Shown here: piece by piece, positions 9,695-18,452 of the stretch
Layout: each line of letters starts with the position of its first letter
Position numbering within the stretch: the first letter of the stretch is position 1
Source: G963663315 sp963663315
GTDB lineage: Bacteria > Pseudomonadota > Gammaproteobacteria > Arenicellales > Poriferihabitantaceae
Reading direction: 5' to 3'
Assembly (NCBI GenBank): GCA_963663315.1
Contig: OY760176.1
Span: forward strand, 1,302,001 to 1,366,000
Length of the DNA stretch: 64,000 bases
Position numbers and translations under genes: made by a program
Notes under the pieces: model-generated
What the model was told of the DNA's origin: nothing
Seen by the model: the letters and a program-made list of their open reading frames with translations, nothing else
Databases searched by the model: none

Positions 9695-9781
9695 TATATA
9701 TTTCCTGATGGCTATTATATTTCCAGAATCTAACACAGCGCATCGACTGTGCGGAAGCCATGCAGCCGGATCAAATACCAC

Positions 9782-10303
9782 TCAAGCGGACAGATAATGC
9801 AGTATGACCAACAAGGAGATGTTGGCCATGATACCGGCTACTGCATCATCCAGCATGATACCCGAACCGCCCTGTATTTTTCGATCCAGTTGACGGATGG
9901 GCCAGGGTTTCAGAATGTCGAACATTCGAAACAAACCGAATCCCAGCAACAGGCTCAGGGCATCTGGAGGAATCAGGGCCATTGTAATCATCATGCCGAC
10001 AATTTCATCCCAGACAATCGCCGGATGATCATGGGTATCCAGTGAATCAGCCGCTTTCTGACAAATAATAATCCCCAGTAAATAGCAAGTCAGGGTAACC
10101 GAAAGAGTGATGAAATCCGAAAACCCGGACAATGCCCAGACAAGGGCAACTCCGACCATGCTGCCCCAGGTACCCGGAGCGAAAGGAATCAGTCCCGTAC
10201 CGAAGCCAAACGCAAGCAGATTGGAGGGGGGGTGAATCAGCTTTTGAAGGGTTACTTCAGGGATTGCCTCTAACCTCTTTTGCAACCTTGTCAAGTACAC
10301 CAT
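9782..10303 (-). CDS. pgpA: Phosphatidylglycerophosphatase A
   Basis: This integral inner-membrane enzyme removes the phosphate from phosphatidylglycerophosphate to give phosphatidylglycerol. Family motifs are clear: GFGTGLIPFAPGTWGS near the N-terminus, VWDEIVGMMITM in the middle, and FDILKPWPIRQLD followed by GIMLDDAVAGI. The frame is open from 10345. The start at 10303 or an internal TTG is more likely than the far one, since the N-terminus otherwise runs deep into nusB; all candidate starts overlap the nusB end. thiL, usually between nusB and pgpA in gammaproteobacteria, is absent here. Confidence 0.88.
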   Translation of the reverse strand: MVYLTRLQKRLEAIPEVTLQKLIHPPSNLLAFGFGTGLIPFAPGTWGSMVGVALVWALSGFSDFITLSVTLTCYLLGIIICQKAADSLDTHDHPAIVWDEIVGMMITMALIPPDALSLLLGFGLFRMFDILKPWPIRQLDRKIQGGSGIMLDDAVAGIMANISLLVILHYLSA

Positions 10304-10670
10304 TGACGTATTTATATCCATACTCCGAAGCAAAAATCCTGGCAAGGCCTATGGCTTCATCAATAATGACATTTGCAGGAGTATCAGCCTCATACTTCAA
10401 CTCATACGCTCCCACACGCATGATCGCATGTTCGATCAAATCCACTCTCTCCAACTCGCGGTCCAGAAAGCAGGACAGCAAACGATCTATTTCCGTGACA
10501 TGGCGGGGGACGCATTTGATCAACTCCTGAAAATAATCCAGATGGCGGTCCGCCAGATTTTCGTTCTTGATGAAACTGCTTTCAATTTCACAGGAGGATT
10601 GACCTGTTACCTGCCATTGATAAAGGGCCTGCACCGCACACCGCCTGGCAAGATGCCGACTGTTTCTCAC
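10257..10670 (-). CDS. nusB: Transcription antitermination factor NusB
   Basis: NusB binds boxA RNA with NusE (S10) during rRNA antitermination. The 137-residue product has the helical NusB pattern, starting RHLARRCAVQALYQWQVTG and ending with AIGLARIFASEYGYKYVNGV then LDKVAKEV. The start codon is GTG at 10670, which shares its first G with the last base of the ribH TAG stop, so translation is probably coupled. It sits between ribH and pgpA, its normal neighbourhood. Confidence 0.93.
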   Translation of the reverse strand: MRNSRHLARRCAVQALYQWQVTGQSSCEIESSFIKNENLADRHLDYFQELIKCVPRHVTEIDRLLSCFLDRELERVDLIEHAIMRVGAYELKYEADTPANVIIDEAIGLARIFASEYGYKYVNGVLDKVAKEVRGNP

Positions 10671-11152
10671 TACCTGTCCCCTGTCAGGGTTTCCATGGAG
10701 TTCAGCAGGCTGACCATTTCCAGCGCCGCCAACGCTGCATCGGCGCCTTTGTTCCCCGCTTTCGTTCCCGCCCTTTCAATTGCCTGCTCGATGGTATCCG
10801 TGGTCAGCACACCAAATATGACCGGCACATCATTCTGGAGATTCAACTGTGCAATACCCCTGGCACATTCACCGGCAACGAAATCAAAATGAGGGGTGGC
10901 GCCGCGTATCACTGCACCCAGGGTAATCACTGCTGAATAACGATCAGAGTTGACCAGTTTCCTTGCCACCATCGGAATTTCAAAAGCGCCTGGAACCCAA
11001 ATGCAGTCAATATCCGATTCCGCTATGCCATGACGGGTCAAGGTATCATTTGCGCCTGCAACCAGCTTGTCCGTTATGAAGTGATTGAATCTGCCAGCAA
11101 CAATCGCATACCTGCCTTTGCAGTCAATAAAATTTCCGCTGACCTCATTCAT
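10670..11152 (-). CDS. ribH: 6,7-dimethyl-8-ribityllumazine synthase
   Basis: This enzyme condenses the RibD product with 3,4-dihydroxy-2-butanone 4-phosphate to make lumazine, the penultimate step of riboflavin synthesis. The 160-residue product has the family motifs VPGAFEIPMVARKL, then VITLGAVIRGATPHFDFVA with the catalytic-region His, and a GTKAGNKGADAALAALEM tail. The gene follows ribBA by about 30 bp and overlaps the nusB start by one base, in the normal rib-nusB order. Confidence 0.94.
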   Translation of the reverse strand: MNEVSGNFIDCKGRYAIVAGRFNHFITDKLVAGANDTLTRHGIAESDIDCIWVPGAFEIPMVARKLVNSDRYSAVITLGAVIRGATPHFDFVAGECARGIAQLNLQNDVPVIFGVLTTDTIEQAIERAGTKAGNKGADAALAALEMVSLLNSMETLTGDR

Positions 11153-11182
11153 GCCTTAATCTCCATGTCTGGTTCAGTTAGT

Positions 11183-12376
11183 CTATTCCAGTTCATGTCG
11201 TTCATTCCAATTCTTCAACTGCTGAGGAGTTTCGACATAATCCAGCACTTCCAGACCAAACCCGGAAAGGCCATGGGCTTTCTTTTTCCGGCCCAGCGCC
11301 AGAATCCTGTTGACATGCAGATCAGCCAGGATTTGCCCACCTGCACCCAACATTCTGAGATTCCCGGGATGGCTGTCATGATGGCGGTTGTTTTCTGTTG
11401 ATTCCAGGTCTCTCGATTTAACAGCTATCTTATCACCATGCAAGGAAATGCGACTGACCAGTTCTTCCAGATTTTCATTGTAGGAAAGAATCACGATTAC
11501 ACCGGTTTCCTGCCCGGAGATTGCCTGTATCGCATTTTCCAGAGTCCAGCTCCATGGAGAAGAAGGACTCAATACCACATCAAGCAATCCACGATGAATA
11601 TGAACTCGTACAGGCATGACCCGACCCGGTACTATTTCACCCTTGACCAGAGCAAGATGAGTTCCCCCCTTTTCCACGTCATGGTATACGAATGAACGAA
11701 ATCTTCCCTGCTTCAGGTCAAGGTAATTTTCTGACACCCGACGAACCGTGGGGTTATTTTTAAGTCGATAACTGATCAAATCGGCGATAGTGCCGATTTT
11801 CAGTCCGTGCTTGCGTGAATACTCAATCAAATCAGGCAATCGCGCCATGTAGCCATCATCTTTCAGGATTTCACAAATAACACTGGAAGGCTCATAGCCA
11901 CATAATCTGGCCATATCCACACCCGCTTCAGTATGGCCTGCCCGGGTCAACACCCCGCCAGCCTGGGCCTTGATCGGAAATATGTGACCGGGAGTCACGA
12001 GATCATCGGGTTTCGCATCCACGCCAACCGCTGCCTGGATAGTCAAGGCCCGGTCATAGGCGGAGATGCCGGTGGTGACTCCTTTGGCGGCTTCTATCGA
12101 AACCGTAAAGTTACACGCAAAACGGGCACTGTTCCTGCTGACCATCAACGGCAGTTCCAGCTGATTGCATCGCTCCTCGGTCAGGGTAAGACAAATCAGC
12201 CCCCGCCCTTCCGATGCCATGAAGTTGATATGCTCGGGGGTGACGCATTGTGATGCCACCAGCAGGTCCCCTTCATTTTCCCTGTCCTGGTCATCAACCA
12301 TGATAACCATCCTGCCCTGGCGATAATCCTCGAGCACATCTTCGATCTGGTTAATGGCAATCAGTTCTTTATTCAT
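11183..12376 (-). CDS. ribBA: 3,4-dihydroxy-2-butanone 4-phosphate synthase with degenerate GTP cyclohydrolase II domain
   Basis: The N-terminal domain (about residues 1-205) is a DHBP synthase converting ribulose 5-phosphate to the four-carbon riboflavin precursor. It carries MVDDQDRENEGDLLVAS near residue 25 and RAGHTEAGVDMARLCG near 150. The C-terminal 190 residues follow the GTP cyclohydrolase II fold, but the zinc-binding cysteine cluster expected there is missing; no Cys is present in that part. Such hybrid proteins are common in gammaproteobacteria and probably supply only DHBP synthase activity. A separate ribA would be needed elsewhere. The gene lies between riboflavin synthase and ribH. 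Confidence 0.92.
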   Translation of the reverse strand: MNKELIAINQIEDVLEDYRQGRMVIMVDDQDRENEGDLLVASQCVTPEHINFMASEGRGLICLTLTEERCNQLELPLMVSRNSARFACNFTVSIEAAKGVTTGISAYDRALTIQAAVGVDAKPDDLVTPGHIFPIKAQAGGVLTRAGHTEAGVDMARLCGYEPSSVICEILKDDGYMARLPDLIEYSRKHGLKIGTIADLISYRLKNNPTVRRVSENYLDLKQGRFRSFVYHDVEKGGTHLALVKGEIVPGRVMPVRVHIHRGLLDVVLSPSSPWSWTLENAIQAISGQETGVIVILSYNENLEELVSRISLHGDKIAVKSRDLESTENNRHHDSHPGNLRMLGAGGQILADLHVNRILALGRKKKAHGLSGFGLEVLDYVETPQQLKNWNERHELE

Positions 12377-12420
12377 TATTCATCTCTTTATTCATTAATT
12401 CATCGTTCAATGTTTCTCGT

Positions 12421-13056
12421 TCACCTGGTTTCAGACCTGCTGTCAAAGTGATGCACTCGCTCAATATAACGCGCAATCTGATCGACTTCAATGTGTACCG
12501 GATCACCCTCATCGAGTTTACCGAGAGTGGTGTTTTCAAGTGTATGGGGGACCAGCGCAACATCAAATGTCGTCTGCTCCCGATTATCCGAAACCCTGTT
12601 ACTGGTCAGACTCACCCCGTCGATCGCGACCGACCCCTTGTTCGCAATGTATCGTCCTACCGGAAAACCAGCAGCAAAAACAAAGGTTGCAAATCCAGCC
12701 CCGGTCTGACGTTGAATCAAGGTTGCGATACCATCGATATGACCGGATACCAGATGCCCGCCAACCGGTGTTTCCAGGGTCAGGGCCGTCTCAAGATTGA
12801 CTTCAGTCCCTGTTTGCCAATTCTGCATCAAACATTTTGACAGTGTTTCTTCCGATACATCGAAACGCAGGACCATTTTATCAATAGCTGTCACAGTCAG
12901 GCAGGCGCCATTGACCGCAATACTGTCGCCCGGAGATACCCGCTCCGGTTCCAATCGACTGGACTGTAAGCCAGGCATTATTCCGAGTTCCATGCCCCCG
13001 GAGGTTGGATGCCTGAAGACAACCTCTCCGATGCTTTGAATAATGCCCGTGAACAC
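12421..13056 (-). CDS. ribE: Riboflavin synthase alpha subunit
   Basis: This enzyme dismutates two lumazine molecules to riboflavin and the RibD product. It has two lumazine-binding repeats: GDSIAVNGACLTVTAI in the first, GGHLVSGHIDGIATL between, and KGSVAIDGVSLTSNRV in the second. The open frame reaches back to an ATG at 13119 that overlaps ribD. However, the family starts (M/V)FTGIIQSIG, which corresponds to the GTG at 13056, giving 211 residues. I prefer GTG, although its ribosome-binding site is weak. The gene sits directly after ribD and about 45 bp before ribBA. Confidence 0.9.
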   Translation of the reverse strand: MFTGIIQSIGEVVFRHPTSGGMELGIMPGLQSSRLEPERVSPGDSIAVNGACLTVTAIDKMVLRFDVSEETLSKCLMQNWQTGTEVNLETALTLETPVGGHLVSGHIDGIATLIQRQTGAGFATFVFAAGFPVGRYIANKGSVAIDGVSLTSNRVSDNREQTTFDVALVPHTLENTTLGKLDEGDPVHIEVDQIARYIERVHHFDSRSETR

Positions 13057-13108
13057 AATAGCGGCCTGAACTATGGGACTGGACGGATCTTGATCTGCAG
13101 CATCTGGT

Positions 13109-14311
13109 TTAAACAACATCCAGGGTGATTTTCAGGTCACGCCCGATCATCACTACGTCACGATATTTAAGTTTCACCCTGTCGATGAGCTGGTCAAGCC
13201 CCGCAATCAGGAACATGTCCCTTGCTTCCGCTCCCAGCAAATCCGGGGCCATGTAGACAATAATTTCATCAACCAGACCCCGCTTCAACATGCTTCCGCT
13301 TAATCTTGCCCCCGCTTCAAGCAAAATGGTATTCATCTCCCTCTTGCCCAACTCCCGCATTACCTGATCCAGGTCGATCACTCCATGACCAGGATTCAGA
13401 TAATTTTTCGCGCAATGGATAATCTCGGCACTGCTTCTTGAAAATGTTTCAATGACTTCCTGATCCTGACTGGCGGTAATGATCAGTACCGGTCCCTCTG
13501 ATTCAAGAATTTTCGAATCGACGGGCATGCTCAGGTTTGTATCAAGGATAACCCGGCAGGGCTGGCGGGACAGATTTTCCAGTCTTGCATTCATCGAAGG
13601 ATTGTCTCTCAAGACCGTCCCCACCCCGGTCAGCACGGCTGAAGACGATGCTCTTGATTTATGCCCGTCCAGCCTCGCAGCAGGGCAGGTAATCCATTGA
13701 CTCTGGCCGCTGGACATCGCGGTTTTGCCATCCAGACTGGTCGCAATTTTCAGGGTAACCCATGGCGCACCCGTCGTGACTCTCTTCAAAAACCCGCGAT
13801 TCAGCTTTTTCGCCTGAGACTGTCCGATCCCGGTCAGGACATCGATACCACAGCGCCGTAATTCAGAAATTCCTGTTCGGTCCGTCGGCAGATCTGGGTC
13901 TTCTATGGCAACTACCACCCGCGCTATGCCTGCCTTGACAATTGCTTTAACACAAGGTGGGGTTTTGCCATAATGACTGCACGGTTCCAGTGTCACGTAG
14001 AGTGTGGCGCCTTTTGCCGCCTTGCTGGCCTGTTTCAATGCCACTATTTCAGCATGATCACCTCCTGCGACCTGATGCCAGCCTTCTCCGATGATAGTCC
14101 CGTTTTTAACAACGACACATCCGACCACGGGATTTGGATGAGTCGTATAAATACCCCTGCTTGCCAGTTTAAGCGCATGGGCCATAAACTTTTCATCTTC
14201 ACCCGCAGCATTGGCCGCAACAGAAGGGAATTCCTCGGCGCCAGGATCATCATGCCCGGAGGCGTCCCGGACAGATTGCCGGACCTGTTTAAAACCATCG
14301 AACAGATTCAC
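13109..14311 (-). CDS. ribD: Bifunctional riboflavin deaminase/reductase RibD
   Basis: RibD deaminates the pyrimidine product of GTP cyclohydrolase II and then reduces its ribosyl chain. The deaminase domain has the zinc motif HAEIVALKQA and YVTLEPCSHYGKTPPC (about residues 85-120). The reductase domain follows from about residue 185 (VTLKIATSLDGKTAM). The GTG at 14311 overlaps the nrdR stop, which suggests coupling. It adds about 37 residues before the usual family start (EDEKFMAHALKLASRG), so either the N-terminus is extended or translation begins further in, for example at the Met codon ending at 14185. Confidence 0.92.
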   Translation of the reverse strand: MNLFDGFKQVRQSVRDASGHDDPGAEEFPSVAANAAGEDEKFMAHALKLASRGIYTTHPNPVVGCVVVKNGTIIGEGWHQVAGGDHAEIVALKQASKAAKGATLYVTLEPCSHYGKTPPCVKAIVKAGIARVVVAIEDPDLPTDRTGISELRRCGIDVLTGIGQSQAKKLNRGFLKRVTTGAPWVTLKIATSLDGKTAMSSGQSQWITCPAARLDGHKSRASSSAVLTGVGTVLRDNPSMNARLENLSRQPCRVILDTNLSMPVDSKILESEGPVLIITASQDQEVIETFSRSSAEIIHCAKNYLNPGHGVIDLDQVMRELGKREMNTILLEAGARLSGSMLKRGLVDEIIVYMAPDLLGAEARDMFLIAGLDQLIDRVKLKYRDVVMIGRDLKITLDVV

Positions 14312-14817
14312 CGTTTGGAGTCCTCCGGAATCAGGGATGATTGCAGTTCATGCGGAACTCCAGGCAGCGAAGCCTTGAGTTGTTCGACTTCATCACTGAA
14401 TTCTTCGAGACCCTGAAACTTGCGACAGACAGAAGCAAATCGAACATAAGCCACCTCATCGAGTTTCTTCAACTCGTACATCACGGCCTCGCCTATCTGT
14501 CTGGTGTCAATCTTCTGATCTGTCTGGTGGGTGAATTTTCTCATGATACAGTATACCAACCTTTCGACAGCCTCGATTTCTATCGGACGTTTTTCCAGCG
14601 ACCGCATGATTCCACTCTGAAGCTTGTTTACATCAAAGCGTTCACGGCGGCCATCAGCCTTGACAACATCCGGCATGTCAAGCACCATCTTCTCAAGGGT
14701 GGTAAAGCGCCGGGAGCATTCCTGACACTCGCGTCGACGGCGAACATTCTCGCCGCTCTCGCTCAGTCTCGAATCGATTACCCGAGTGTCATCAGTTGCA
14801 CAAAACGGACAGCGCAT
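14308..14817 (-). CDS. nrdR: Transcriptional repressor NrdR
   Basis: NrdR is the ATP/dATP-sensing repressor of ribonucleotide reductase genes. The N-terminal zinc ribbon MRCPFCATDDTRVIDSR with the second cysteine pair in RECQECSRRFTTLEK is complete, followed by an ATP-cone domain (about residues 49-139). The product is 169 residues, slightly longer than usual because of a C-terminal tail. It heads the riboflavin cluster, as in most gammaproteobacteria, and follows secF by only 15 bp. Confidence 0.94.
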   Translation of the reverse strand: MRCPFCATDDTRVIDSRLSESGENVRRRRECQECSRRFTTLEKMVLDMPDVVKADGRRERFDVNKLQSGIMRSLEKRPIEIEAVERLVYCIMRKFTHQTDQKIDTRQIGEAVMYELKKLDEVAYVRFASVCRKFQGLEEFSDEVEQLKASLPGVPHELQSSLIPEDSKR

Positions 14818-14832
14818 GGCAAATTTAACAAG

Positions 14833-15843
14833 TCAGGGTTGTGCATCGTCAGCTCCCTCTTTCTGAACCGGCAACATGTCCTCTCGACTGATTCCAAAAA
14901 CAAGCACCGCCGGACTGGCAACGAAAATCGAAGAGTAAGTACCGATAACAATACCAATCAGCAGAGCAGCCGAAAAGCCTCTGATGACCTCGCCGCCGAA
15001 AATCAGCAGGGTCAACACAACCAGCAGGGTAGTCAACGAAGTCAGCAGGGTGCGGGGCAATGTCTGATTAATCGAGGCATTCATGATTTGCACGACGCTG
15101 CTCTTTCGCATCTTCCGAAAATTTTCACGAATCCGGTCGTACACCACAATCGTGTCGTTAAGCGAGTATCCGATTACAGCTAGCACTGCAGCCAGTACAG
15201 GAAGCGAAAATTCGAATTGAAACAGGGAGAATGCGCCTACCGTAATCAACACATCATGAACAAGGGCAACCACCGAACCCACGGCAAATCTCCATTCGAA
15301 TCGATAAGTCACGTAAATCAGTATACCAAGCAAGGCATACATCATCGCCAACCCTCCCTGGTTGGTCAGTTCGCTGCCCACCTGCGGGCCGACAAACTCG
15401 ACGCGGCGCATCTGTACCTGACAGTCGTCCATACTACCGTCAGACAGGCATTGTTGGGAATCCCTGCCCGCAGACTCAGCCAGAACCTCATTCCAGGGTT
15501 CGCGCAGCGCCTCCATAACCTGGCTGCTGATCTCGGCAGCGCTGGTATCCTGCCGCGAAAAGGTGGCAGGCAGGCGCACCATCACATCCCTCGTCGTTCC
15601 AAAATTTTGTACAATGGCATCGTCGAAACCGTTTTCAGCCAGCGTCACTCGCACCGATTCCACCTCTACAGGATGCTGATAGCCGACCTCTACCAGTGTC
15701 CCACCGGTAAAATCAATGCCAGGATTAAGACCCCTTGTCAAAAAGCTGCCAACGCTTATCAGCACCAGAGCCGCAGAAAATATCAGTGCCAGCTTTCTCC
15801 TGCCCAGAAAGTCGATAGTGGTTTGTTTTTTCAGAATTTCCAT
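14833..15843 (-). CDS. secF: Protein translocase subunit SecF
   Basis: SecF works with SecD and YajC to drive late steps of Sec-dependent export using the proton gradient. The 336-residue product has an N-terminal membrane segment, the motif GIDFTGGTLVEV near residue 39, a periplasmic domain containing a small disulfide-like Cys pair (CLSDGSMDDC), and five C-terminal membrane segments with VIGYSLNDTIVVYDRIREN. It begins 6 bp after secD. Confidence 0.95.
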   Translation of the reverse strand: MEILKKQTTIDFLGRRKLALIFSAALVLISVGSFLTRGLNPGIDFTGGTLVEVGYQHPVEVESVRVTLAENGFDDAIVQNFGTTRDVMVRLPATFSRQDTSAAEISSQVMEALREPWNEVLAESAGRDSQQCLSDGSMDDCQVQMRRVEFVGPQVGSELTNQGGLAMMYALLGILIYVTYRFEWRFAVGSVVALVHDVLITVGAFSLFQFEFSLPVLAAVLAVIGYSLNDTIVVYDRIRENFRKMRKSSVVQIMNASINQTLPRTLLTSLTTLLVVLTLLIFGGEVIRGFSAALLIGIVIGTYSSIFVASPAVLVFGISREDMLPVQKEGADDAQP

Positions 15844-15849
15844 GGCTGA

Positions 15850-17733
15850 CTAAATTGAAAGTCTTTTTATGTTTTTACCACCATAAAACCAGTTGATCAG
15901 CATTCTGGTCAAAATGATCGCAGTAAACAAAGAGGAAATGATACCAATGCTCAAGGTAACCGCAAAACCCTTGATCGGACCGGCGCCAAAGTTGAACAGG
16001 ACCATAGCTGCGATCAGCGTAGTGATATTCGCATCGATGATGGTCGAGAGCGCCCGGTCATAACCCATGTGAATACTGGCCTGCGGCGAATTACCATTCT
16101 TGATTTCTTCTCTGATTCTTTCAAATATCAGAACATTGGCATCTACTGCCATACCGACTGTCAACACAATCCCGGCCACCCCCGGCAATGTCAGTGTGGC
16201 CTGCAACATCGACAACACGGCAATGATCAATACCAGATTTACCGTCAACGCAATCATTGCCGAAAAACCGAACACTCGATAGTAGATCAGCATAAAAAGT
16301 AAAACGAGGGCAAACCCCATGATGACTGAAAGAAAACCCTGGTCTATATTGGCCTGCCCCAGGCTGGGTCCCACCGTGCGCTCTTCAATGATTTCGACAG
16401 GCGCTGCCAAGGCGCCTGACCTCAACATCAAGGCCAGATCTCTGGCTTCGTCAACCGAATCAATCCCCTCGATCTGATAGCGCTTGCCAAGCTGGCTACG
16501 GATCACCGGCGCAGTCAGTACTTCTTCAATCCGCCTGCTGATACGAATCGGTTTTCCCTGATCGTCGGTTACCAGATTGCCATCCGCATCCTTTTTGATT
16601 TCCGAAATCAGTTCGAGATAAACCACCGCCATTCGATTGCCGACGTTCTCTCCGGTGATCCGGCTGTTGATGCCTGCGGCCTCGGAATCCAGGGTAATGC
16701 TGACAATCGGAGAACCCGTTAGTGTATCCAGGCTGGCGGCGGCATCGACAATGTTGTCGCCGGAATATATCACTTTCTTGAACAGCAGAATGCGCCGTCC
16801 ATCCCTGAATCTGTACAATCTTGATCCTGGAGGAGCCTGACCGGATCCGGTTGCCGTGGCATCGTTGTTCTCGTCTACCAGACGCATTTCAAGCGTCGCC
16901 GCTCTACCCAGTATGGCTTTTGCCCGAGCGGTATCCTGCACACCCGGCAATTGAATCACGATCCGGTCATCCCCCTGTCGCTGTACGACCGGTTCTGCGA
17001 CACCAAGCTGGTCAACCCGATTTCTCAACGCAGTCAGGTTTTGCTCAAGTGCAAACTCCCGGATTTCACGAATCTGGTCCTCACTGAGCTGTAATAACAA
17101 TTTTTCCGGATTATTTTCATCTTCGCGAATTTCCAGATCCGGATAGGCCTCTTTCAATACCTCCAAAGCCTGGATTCGCTGTCCGGTATTACGGACTATC
17201 GCCTCCAGATTTCCGGATGCGCCCCGGATCACACTTCGATACCGAAGCTTGTTCTCCCTCAGGGTTGATTTGACATTATCCTGATAACGATCCTCTGCGC
17301 GAGTAATTGCACTTTGCATGTCGACCTGCAGCAGAAAATGAACCCCGCCCCGAAGGTCAAGTCCCAGATACATCGGCAAGGAGCCCGAGTCGGTCAACCA
17401 TTGCGGTGCGCCGGACAACAACGTCAACGCAATGGAATAATTATTCCCCAAGCCGGTTTCCAGCAATTCCTTGGCCCGAAACTGGGTTTCATTGTCGACG
17501 AATCGAATCTTGATCCCATTTTCATCCATGAGAAGTGATTCGATCGGGACAGACCCTGAATCAAGTATGGATTCAACTCGTGCAAGCTCGCCGGATAGAA
17601 TGCTCAAACCCCGAGCGCCGCGTATCTGAATTCCCGGATCTTTGCCGTAGATATTCGGCAGCGCGTAGAAAAGCCCGGTAGTCACCACCACAAGGACAAC
17701 AATATACTTCCACCAGACAGTTTGATTTAACAT
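15850..17733 (-). CDS. secD: Protein translocase subunit SecD
   Basis: SecD is the larger partner of SecF in the inner membrane. The 627-residue product has one N-terminal membrane segment, the P1 domain motif YLGLDLRGGVHFLLQVD near residue 125, and a large periplasmic region. The C-terminal six-segment RND-like domain includes VGMAVDANVLIFERIREE. Length and order agree with gammaproteobacterial SecD. A 208-bp gap with palindromic repeats separates it from yajC. Confidence 0.95.
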   Translation of the reverse strand: MLNQTVWWKYIVVLVVVTTGLFYALPNIYGKDPGIQIRGARGLSILSGELARVESILDSGSVPIESLLMDENGIKIRFVDNETQFRAKELLETGLGNNYSIALTLLSGAPQWLTDSGSLPMYLGLDLRGGVHFLLQVDMQSAITRAEDRYQDNVKSTLRENKLRYRSVIRGASGNLEAIVRNTGQRIQALEVLKEAYPDLEIREDENNPEKLLLQLSEDQIREIREFALEQNLTALRNRVDQLGVAEPVVQRQGDDRIVIQLPGVQDTARAKAILGRAATLEMRLVDENNDATATGSGQAPPGSRLYRFRDGRRILLFKKVIYSGDNIVDAAASLDTLTGSPIVSITLDSEAAGINSRITGENVGNRMAVVYLELISEIKKDADGNLVTDDQGKPIRISRRIEEVLTAPVIRSQLGKRYQIEGIDSVDEARDLALMLRSGALAAPVEIIEERTVGPSLGQANIDQGFLSVIMGFALVLLFMLIYYRVFGFSAMIALTVNLVLIIAVLSMLQATLTLPGVAGIVLTVGMAVDANVLIFERIREEIKNGNSPQASIHMGYDRALSTIIDANITTLIAAMVLFNFGAGPIKGFAVTLSIGIISSLFTAIILTRMLINWFYGGKNIKRLSI

Positions 17734-17815
17734 GGGAACAGGAAATCCGGGTCGGAATGGAAGCAGAAAGAATCAGGTGTCAGCCAACAACACGAATGTC
17801 AGGCGGGCCTGAACA

Positions 17816-17910
17816 TTCAATTGCATCGGGCGTAGGGACAACCCCCGTGGTTGTCCGCATCGTTCAATTGCACCGGGCGTAGGGACAACCCCCCGTGGTT
17901 GTCCGCATCG
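17816..17910. repeat. Two tandem copies of a 47/48-bp palindromic intergenic repeat
   Basis: Two near-identical copies lie head to tail between yajC and secD, at 17816-17862 and 17863-17910. They differ by one substitution and one extra C. Each holds a perfect 8-bp hairpin (GGACAACC with GGTTGTCC) and starts TTCAATTGCA. Transcripts running from yajC to secD would fold here. There is no U-run, so it is not a standard terminator; it may act as a REP-like RNA-stability element. Confidence 0.7.
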
Positions 17911-17941
17911 TTCAAGCGATAAAACCAGTATTATCATGAGG

Positions 17942-18262
17942 TCAGAATTTAACGGTGCCCTTGGGCATCATCTGCGAAATAGCGGGACGCTGCACTTTCA
18001 CCGAAACTTCTGCCGCAATTTGCAACGTTACAAAACTGTCGTCAATATCCGTGATTTTCCCAAGAACACCGCCGTTGGTGACCACTTCATTGCCTTTTTC
18101 CAGCGAAGCCACCATGCCCCGGTGTTCCTTTGCACGCTTCTGTTGAGGACGAATCAACAGGAAATAAAATACCACGAAGATCAGAACCATCGGCAGTATT
18201 CCGACCAGACCCCCGCCTCCCAGACCATCTTGTGCCCAGGCATCAGAAATTAAAAAATTCAT
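17942..18262 (-). CDS. yajC: Sec translocon accessory protein YajC
   Basis: YajC is a small inner-membrane protein bound to SecDF. The ATG at 18262 gives 106 residues starting MNFLISDAWAQ. One membrane segment (GILPMVLIFVVFYFLLIRPQ) is followed by a charged cytoplasmic domain with EVVTNGGVLGKITDI. The longer frame from 18301 adds residues unlike the family. It is the first gene of the yajC-secD-secF group. Confidence 0.93.
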   Translation of the reverse strand: MNFLISDAWAQDGLGGGGLVGILPMVLIFVVFYFLLIRPQQKRAKEHRGMVASLEKGNEVVTNGGVLGKITDIDDSFVTLQIAAEVSVKVQRPAISQMMPKGTVKF

Positions 18263-18452
18263 ATAATTTGTCCAGTTATCCGATAAAAGATGAGTAAACA
18301 ATCAATAACGTTCAATAATGCAGTCGAGTCCGCATTTTTTCGGATGCGATTATGCCACAACCAGATGTCAAGGGGGGAGCTATTGTCATATCCGGGAGCA
18401 TTCTCCATCCCCAGGTCAAAACAACTATTATTTATCTGATGACCGAGACAGA

